9,146 nt of DNA from Chryseobacterium gleum (lineage in GTDB: Bacteria > Bacteroidota > Bacteroidia > Flavobacteriales_D > Crocinitomicaceae). The stretch lies in NCBI GenBank assembly GCA_943326315.2, contig CALPSU020000086.1:1-9146 (forward strand). The letters are read 5' to 3'. The stretch's first letter is position 1, and each line of letters begins with the position of its first letter. Made by a program: the position numbers and the translations under genes. Under the pieces are notes generated by a model, which saw nothing but the letters and a program-made list of their open reading frames with translations, was not told the DNA's origin and searched no databases. Shown piece by piece: positions 6,205 through 9,146 of this stretch.

Positions 6205-7731
6205 ATGAAAGCATTAATCATTTTCACATTAATTCTAATCTCGTCATTTTCTTTCGGGCAAAAGTTAAAATTCAAAGTGGTAGGCCAGAAAGACACTACA
6301 GTTTTCTTAGTAAAATATTACGGAAAAGGACTTTATTATGCTGACACCGCAGAGATTAAAAATGAAGTTGTAGAATTTGATGGTAAACTTCAACAACCTG
6401 GAATTTTAGCATTACTTCTTCCTCAACAAAAATACTTTGAATTCATTTATAATAACGAAGACGTACAATTAGAAACTCAAGGAGAAGACTATGTAGGGAA
6501 TATGAAAGTGAAAAAATCGGAGGAAAACAAGGTTTTTTATGACTACATGCACTTTCTTTCTTTAAAAAGAACAGATGCAAATAAGCTTTCAGATGAAAAA
6601 TCAAAACTAAAAAAAGAAGATCCTAATTTTAAAATATTAGGCGATAAAATTGATGCTATATCAAAAGAAGTTGTTGCCTATCAAAAAAACTTAATAGCTA
6701 CTAATAGCACAAAATTAGTTGGTAAAATTGTTAAAATGGGTATGGATATTGAGATTCCAGAAGCACCTAAAGATGCAAAAGGAAAACAAATTGATACTTT
6801 ATTTTCATATCATTATTTTAGAGATCATTTCTTTGACAACATTGATTTAAATGATAGTAGATTGGTAAATACACCTATTTTTCATTCGAAAGTTGAAATG
6901 TATTTTGGAAAAACAATGATGATTCAACATTGGGATACAATTATAAAATATGCTTTCCAATTTTGTGATCGATTAGACCCAAAAACAAAAACGTTTGAAT
7001 ACTGTGTATCTTGGATTACTTCAACATATGAAAAAAGTAATATAATGGGTATGGATAAGGTATTTGTTATGATGGGGGAGAGATATTATTGTGCTAAAAA
7101 CGCCGAAGGAAAATCTCCTGCATCTTGGGTAAAAGAAGATAAATTGAAAGATTTATGTGAAAAAGTGAATGTTCAAAAAAACTTAGTTTTAGGTGTTCGC
7201 CCTCCTAATATTTCATTGCGAGATACAACAGATGTAATTTGGAAAGATTTTTACAGTTTAAAATCGGAGTATACTATAATCTATTTCTGGGATCCAGAAT
7301 GTGGACATTGTAAAAAAACTACTCCAAAATTAGAAGAATTATACCTGAAAAAATTTAAGGATAGAAACATTGAAATATTCTCTGTTGGAAAAGCAGTTGG
7401 AGATGATTTTCCTAAGTGGAAAAAGTTTGTCAAGGATAATAAATTAACTTTCATCAATGTTGCCGTTACTGAATCTTTATTTAAAGCAGCAATGGAAGAT
7501 GCAAGACAATTTGTGCCTAAATACACATCTTTAGAAGCTTTAAATTACCAAACAACGTTCGATATTTTTTCTACACCAAGAGTCTTTGTTTTAGACAAGG
7601 ATAAAAAAATAATCGCAAAACAACTTTCGATATCACAATTAGAGGATATGCTTGATAAACTTCAACACAAAGAAGATTCTCCAAAATTATTCCCTCCAGA
7701 CCCTGAAGAAGATGAGCATATGACGCATTGA
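6205..7731 (+). CDS. Secreted thioredoxin-like oxidoreductase with DUF4369-like and DUF5106-like regions
   Basis: The 508-residue protein starts with a signal peptide (1-18, cleavage near SFG-Q, no lipobox cysteine) and should work in the periplasm. Residues about 20-110 form a beta-rich DUF4369-like region, and about 185-330 resemble DUF5106, with FFDNIDLNDSRLVNTPIFHSK as its recognisable core. Residues about 330-495 are a TlpA/ResA-type thioredoxin domain: YFWDPECGHCKKTTPKLEELY places the redox pair at Cys366 and Cys369, and the cis-proline is Pro458 in FSTPRVFVLD. Two further cysteines occur in the middle region. TlpA-like proteins of this build usually reduce or isomerise disulfides in exported proteins; the partner here is unknown. 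The gene stands alone between its own promoter-like element and a strong terminator. The start is fixed by the signal peptide. The C terminus is acidic and ends EEDEHMTH. Confidence 0.92.
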   Translation: MKALIIFTLILISSFSFGQKLKFKVVGQKDTTVFLVKYYGKGLYYADTAEIKNEVVEFDGKLQQPGILALLLPQQKYFEFIYNNEDVQLETQGEDYVGNMKVKKSEENKVFYDYMHFLSLKRTDANKLSDEKSKLKKEDPNFKILGDKIDAISKEVVAYQKNLIATNSTKLVGKIVKMGMDIEIPEAPKDAKGKQIDTLFSYHYFRDHFFDNIDLNDSRLVNTPIFHSKVEMYFGKTMMIQHWDTIIKYAFQFCDRLDPKTKTFEYCVSWITSTYEKSNIMGMDKVFVMMGERYYCAKNAEGKSPASWVKEDKLKDLCEKVNVQKNLVLGVRPPNISLRDTTDVIWKDFYSLKSEYTIIYFWDPECGHCKKTTPKLEELYLKKFKDRNIEIFSVGKAVGDDFPKWKKFVKDNKLTFINVAVTESLFKAAMEDARQFVPKYTSLEALNYQTTFDIFSTPRVFVLDKDKKIIAKQLSISQLEDMLDKLQHKEDSPKLFPPDPEEDEHMTH

Positions 7732-7751
7732 TTTAGCAAAAAGTTTAATTA

Positions 7752-7787
7752 AAAAAATCCGTTTCATAAAAATGAAACGGATTTTTT
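7752..7787. terminator. Bidirectional intrinsic terminator between convergent genes
   Basis: Arms AAAAAATCCGTTTCAT (7752-7767) and ATGAAACGGATTTTTT (7772-7787) form a perfect 16-bp stem around an AAAA loop. The arm ends supply a run of six T on each strand, so the element should stop transcription of the thioredoxin-like gene (+) and of the heptad-repeat gene (-), whose stop codons lie 20 bases on either side. Confidence 0.93.
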
Positions 7788-7806
7788 AATATAAGACAAA
7801 AATTAA

Positions 7807-8175
7807 TTAATGATTATGGTGAGGGTGATTCTCTTTTTTATCATGTTTTAATTCTTTTTTATCTCCATGTTTATCATGCTTATCTGAATGAAGTTTATCT
7901 TTATCTGCTTTTACAACTGCTTTTTCAGCATTTAAAGCGTCTTTTGCAGCTTTAATCTGATCTTTATCTCCTGTTGCTTTTGCATCTAATAAACGTTGCT
8001 TATCCGCGTTCAAAACTTGCTTATCTGCATTTAGTTTTTGCTTGTCATCTTTTACTACTTGTTTATCATGATGAATCTCTTGCTTTACTCCAGATTTATC
8101 ATTAATTCCTGTATTTTGAGCATTTAAGCTTGTTGCTACTATTAAAAAAGCTGCGGAAAAAAATACCTTTTTCAT
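7807..8175 (-). CDS. Small secreted Asp-Lys heptad-repeat protein
   Basis: The 122-residue product has a signal peptide (1-19, SLNA-Q) and a mature chain made almost only of charged residues and Ala/Leu. A heptad of the form DKxxLxA runs with Asp-Lys at 37, 44, 51 and 58, then Ala-Lys at 65. It resumes in a shifted phase at 70, 77 (Ala-Lys), 84 (Glu-Lys), 91, 98, 105 and 112. The phase break at ATGD (67-70) suggests two helices joined by a turn. One hydrophobic residue falls four positions after most of the Asp-Lys pairs (V41, L48, L55, L62, I74, L81, V88, L95, L109). The tail is histidine-rich (NHPHHNH), with ten histidines in all and no cysteine. Its DNA shows a matching 21-base periodicity. 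Similar charged heptad proteins occur in Bacteroidota without an assigned function; extracellular coat, stress or metal binding are guesses. It is monocistronic and ends at the shared terminator. Confidence 0.82.
   Translation of the reverse strand: MKKVFFSAAFLIVATSLNAQNTGINDKSGVKQEIHHDKQVVKDDKQKLNADKQVLNADKQRLLDAKATGDKDQIKAAKDALNAEKAVVKADKDKLHSDKHDKHGDKKELKHDKKENHPHHNH
7899..8069 (-). repeat. 21-base-periodic repeat inside the heptad-repeat gene
   Basis: Units resembling CTTGCTTATCTGCATT (plus-strand view) recur with 21-base spacing, clearest at about 7996-8055, each encoding one seven-residue unit. The copies have diverged at third positions and in the final codons, so the array looks old rather than freshly expanded. 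Confidence 0.6.
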
Positions 8176-8209
8176 AATTATATATTTTAATTGGTTTGTA
8201 TATCTAAGA

Positions 8210-8237
8210 CAAATAGAATTAAAAAAGGTTTAATTAA
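8210..8237 (-). promoter_or_regulatory. Candidate promoter of the heptad-repeat gene
   Basis: On the minus strand, TCTATTTG (8217 to 8210) is one mismatch from TAnnTTTG, and a TTA (8237 to 8235) lies 17 bases upstream. The leader would be about 30 bases. The match is weak in such AT-rich sequence. Confidence 0.3.
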
Positions 8238-8300
8238 AAAAGTAAAATAAAAATTAAAACTCTTAAAATCAATTAATTAAAATTAAAATAAAACCTAATT

Positions 8301-8330
8301 TTAATTAATGTCTTTTTTTTTATAATTTTG
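8301..8330 (+). promoter_or_regulatory. Candidate promoter of the His/Asn-rich protein gene
   Basis: TAATTTTG (8323-8330) fits the TAnnTTTG -7 box, with TTA at 8301-8303, 19 bases upstream, in place of the usual TTG. It follows a T-tract (8313-8321) and would give a leader of roughly 65 bases. Confidence 0.45.
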
Positions 8331-8402
8331 ATTAAACTTTCGAACGTATGTTAAGTCTAATTAAAAGAATTTAATATTAAACCCGTTTTAAAAGTTGAAA
8401 TC

Positions 8403-8738
8403 ATGAAAAAAATAATTATACTAATAGTAATACAAATCTCTTTTATTAGTTTTTCTCAAGACAATTCCAATGCATCTCATAAATTTGAATTAAAAATTAG
8501 AGAAAATAATCAAAGAGCTTTAAGTAAAGTAAATAATGACCTTGTCGTTGAACGTAAACATGTGAATGAAGATAAGCATGAATATAAACTTGATAAATCA
8601 AATAGAGAAAAACATTTACGTCCTCATTTTGACAAAACCAATAATAGAGAAAATCAGAATAGAGAACATAGAAATCACGAATTAAAACAAGGAAATAAAG
8701 AAGAAAGACACCATCGAAATGACAGACATAATAGATAA
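8403..8738 (+). CDS. Small secreted His/Asn/Arg-rich protein of unknown function
   Basis: The 111-residue product has a clear signal peptide (1-18, FISFS-Q). The rest is strongly charged and low in complexity. Residues 45-75 are rich in Lys, Glu, Asp and His (VERKHVNEDKHEYKLDK) and look helical. Residues 79-111 are dominated by Asn, Arg, His and Glu, with pairs such as NREH, NREN and RHHRND. Ten histidines are scattered through it and there is no cysteine. I recognise no domain. The gene is divergent from the heptad-repeat gene, whose product has similar size, export signal and charge, so the two may be distant relatives or share a role; this is inference. The signal peptide supports the start, and a TPR gene follows 46 bases downstream on the same strand. 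Confidence 0.72.
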   Translation: MKKIIILIVIQISFISFSQDNSNASHKFELKIRENNQRALSKVNNDLVVERKHVNEDKHEYKLDKSNREKHLRPHFDKTNNRENQNREHRNHELKQGNKEERHHRNDRHNR

Positions 8739-8784
8739 GAAGTCGTTCAATAATTCTATTTAATTGAATTTTAAATATTCGTTA

Positions 8785-9146
8785 ATGAAAAACAAATTAA
8801 GCAAATATATTTTTTTATCTCTTTTTATAATTAACGCTCAAGTTATTTATAGTCAACAAGATAACGACATGAAAAAAGGGCTAGATTACTCCTATAAAAG
8901 TAATTTAGACTCAGCCCTTTTTTATTTTCAAAAATACACAGCTGCAAATGGATTAAATAAAGATGTTTCATTTTATATTGGAAATGTATATTTTGACATG
9001 CTTTATTTTGATAAAGCAATTGAATTTTACACAAAAACAATTTCGCTTAATCCTTCAGACTTAAACGCATTCTATAATCGAGGTAATTCTTATTTTCAAT
9101 TAAAAAATTATGAAAATGCTTTGCGAGATTTCAATGAAGTACTTCT
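8785..9146 (+). CDS. Secreted TPR-repeat protein, cut by the right edge
   Basis: A frame opens at ATG 8785 and stays open to the end of the window (120 complete codons, no stop reached). The product begins with a signal peptide (about 1-23, ending VIYSQ). Tetratricopeptide repeats follow: a first unit around 32-58 (GLDYSYKSNLDSALFYFQKY), a clear one at about 60-91 (FYIGNVYFDMLYFDKAIEFY then SLNP) and another from about 94 (AFYNRGNSYFQLKNYENALRDF). The characteristic small and aromatic TPR positions are kept in the second and third. It is probably a periplasmic or outer-membrane-associated scaffold. The C-terminal part, which would reveal any fused domain such as a kinase or an OmpA region, is missing. 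It probably shares a transcript with the gene 46 bases upstream. Bases 8872-8923 inside it form a terminator-like hairpin. Confidence 0.85.
   Translation, partial: MKNKLSKYIFLSLFIINAQVIYSQQDNDMKKGLDYSYKSNLDSALFYFQKYTAANGLNKDVSFYIGNVYFDMLYFDKAIEFYTKTISLNPSDLNAFYNRGNSYFQLKNYENALRDFNEVL
8872..8923 (+). other. Terminator-like hairpin inside the TPR gene
   Basis: Arms AAAAAAGGGCT (8872-8882) and AGCCCTTTTTT (8913-8923) are perfectly complementary over 11 bp. Within the 30-base loop, ATTACT (8885-8890) pairs with AGTAAT (8899-8904), extending the fold. The T-run gives it the shape of an intrinsic terminator, yet it lies about 90 bases into an open frame that reads as TPR sequence throughout. Confidence 0.55.

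Larger units (their letters stand above)
8176..8402. promoter_or_regulatory. AT-rich divergent promoter region
   Basis: This 227-base gap between two divergently transcribed genes for secreted proteins contains almost only A and T, with many TTAATT/AATTAA words. It includes a 9-bp inverted repeat (8281-8289 with 8298-8306). I see no open frame or RNA gene in it. Both genes must be transcribed out of this region. Confidence 0.7.

Noticed and set aside
8745..8780. Possible terminator between the His/Asn-rich gene and the TPR gene
   Set aside because: Only a weak 5-bp AATTC/GAATT pairing is present, with no GC core, so it is not credible as a terminator.
8843..9040. Minus-strand open frame of 65 codons
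   Set aside because: It is antisense to the TPR repeats, whose plus-strand frame clearly matches a known repeat pattern.

Overview
The window is about 9.1 kb of AT-rich DNA that looks like a chromosomal segment from a Bacteroidota bacterium, probably a member of the Flavobacteriales. This rests on several things read from the sequence. Start codons lack Shine-Dalgarno motifs. At least two intergenic regions carry the TAnnTTTG-type -7 box typical of this phylum. Many encoded proteins have short signal peptides ending in SQ, GQ or AQ. The domain mix also fits: a DUF4369/DUF5106-like thioredoxin protein, a small secreted protein with an LTxxEAExFWPxYNE motif, and an MltF-like lytic transglycosylase without a lipobox.

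Left block (1-6026, all + strand): five closely packed genes, probably one transcription unit or overlapping units that begin upstream of the window. They are a small secreted helical protein, a class-III PLP aminotransferase, an MltF-like membrane-anchored lytic transglycosylase, the tRNA dimethylallyltransferase MiaA, and an ABC ATPase/FtsX-type permease pair whose two genes are 3 bases apart. The block ends at a hairpin (6047-6073). Apart from the ABC pair, the genes do not obviously share a pathway; the mix is a housekeeping one of cell wall, tRNA modification, amino-acid metabolism and envelope.

Middle (6074-7787): a single gene for a secreted thioredoxin-like protein with a CGHC active site. 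It has its own promoter-like region, and a perfect 16-bp hairpin after it should terminate transcription in both directions.

Right block (7807-9146): a minus-strand gene for a secreted 122-residue protein built of a Asp-Lys heptad repeat converges on that terminator. Across a 227-base, very AT-rich divergent promoter region lies a + strand gene for a second small secreted His/Asn/Arg-rich protein. It is followed by a secreted TPR protein that runs off the right edge. An 11-bp terminator-like hairpin lies inside the start of this TPR gene.

I see no mobile element, CRISPR array, tRNA or rRNA, and no clear defence or biosynthetic system. The points most worth a second look are the ABC ATPase without a recognisable H-switch histidine, the heptad-repeat protein with its divergent neighbour, the intragenic terminator-like hairpin, and the likely TTG start of miaA.
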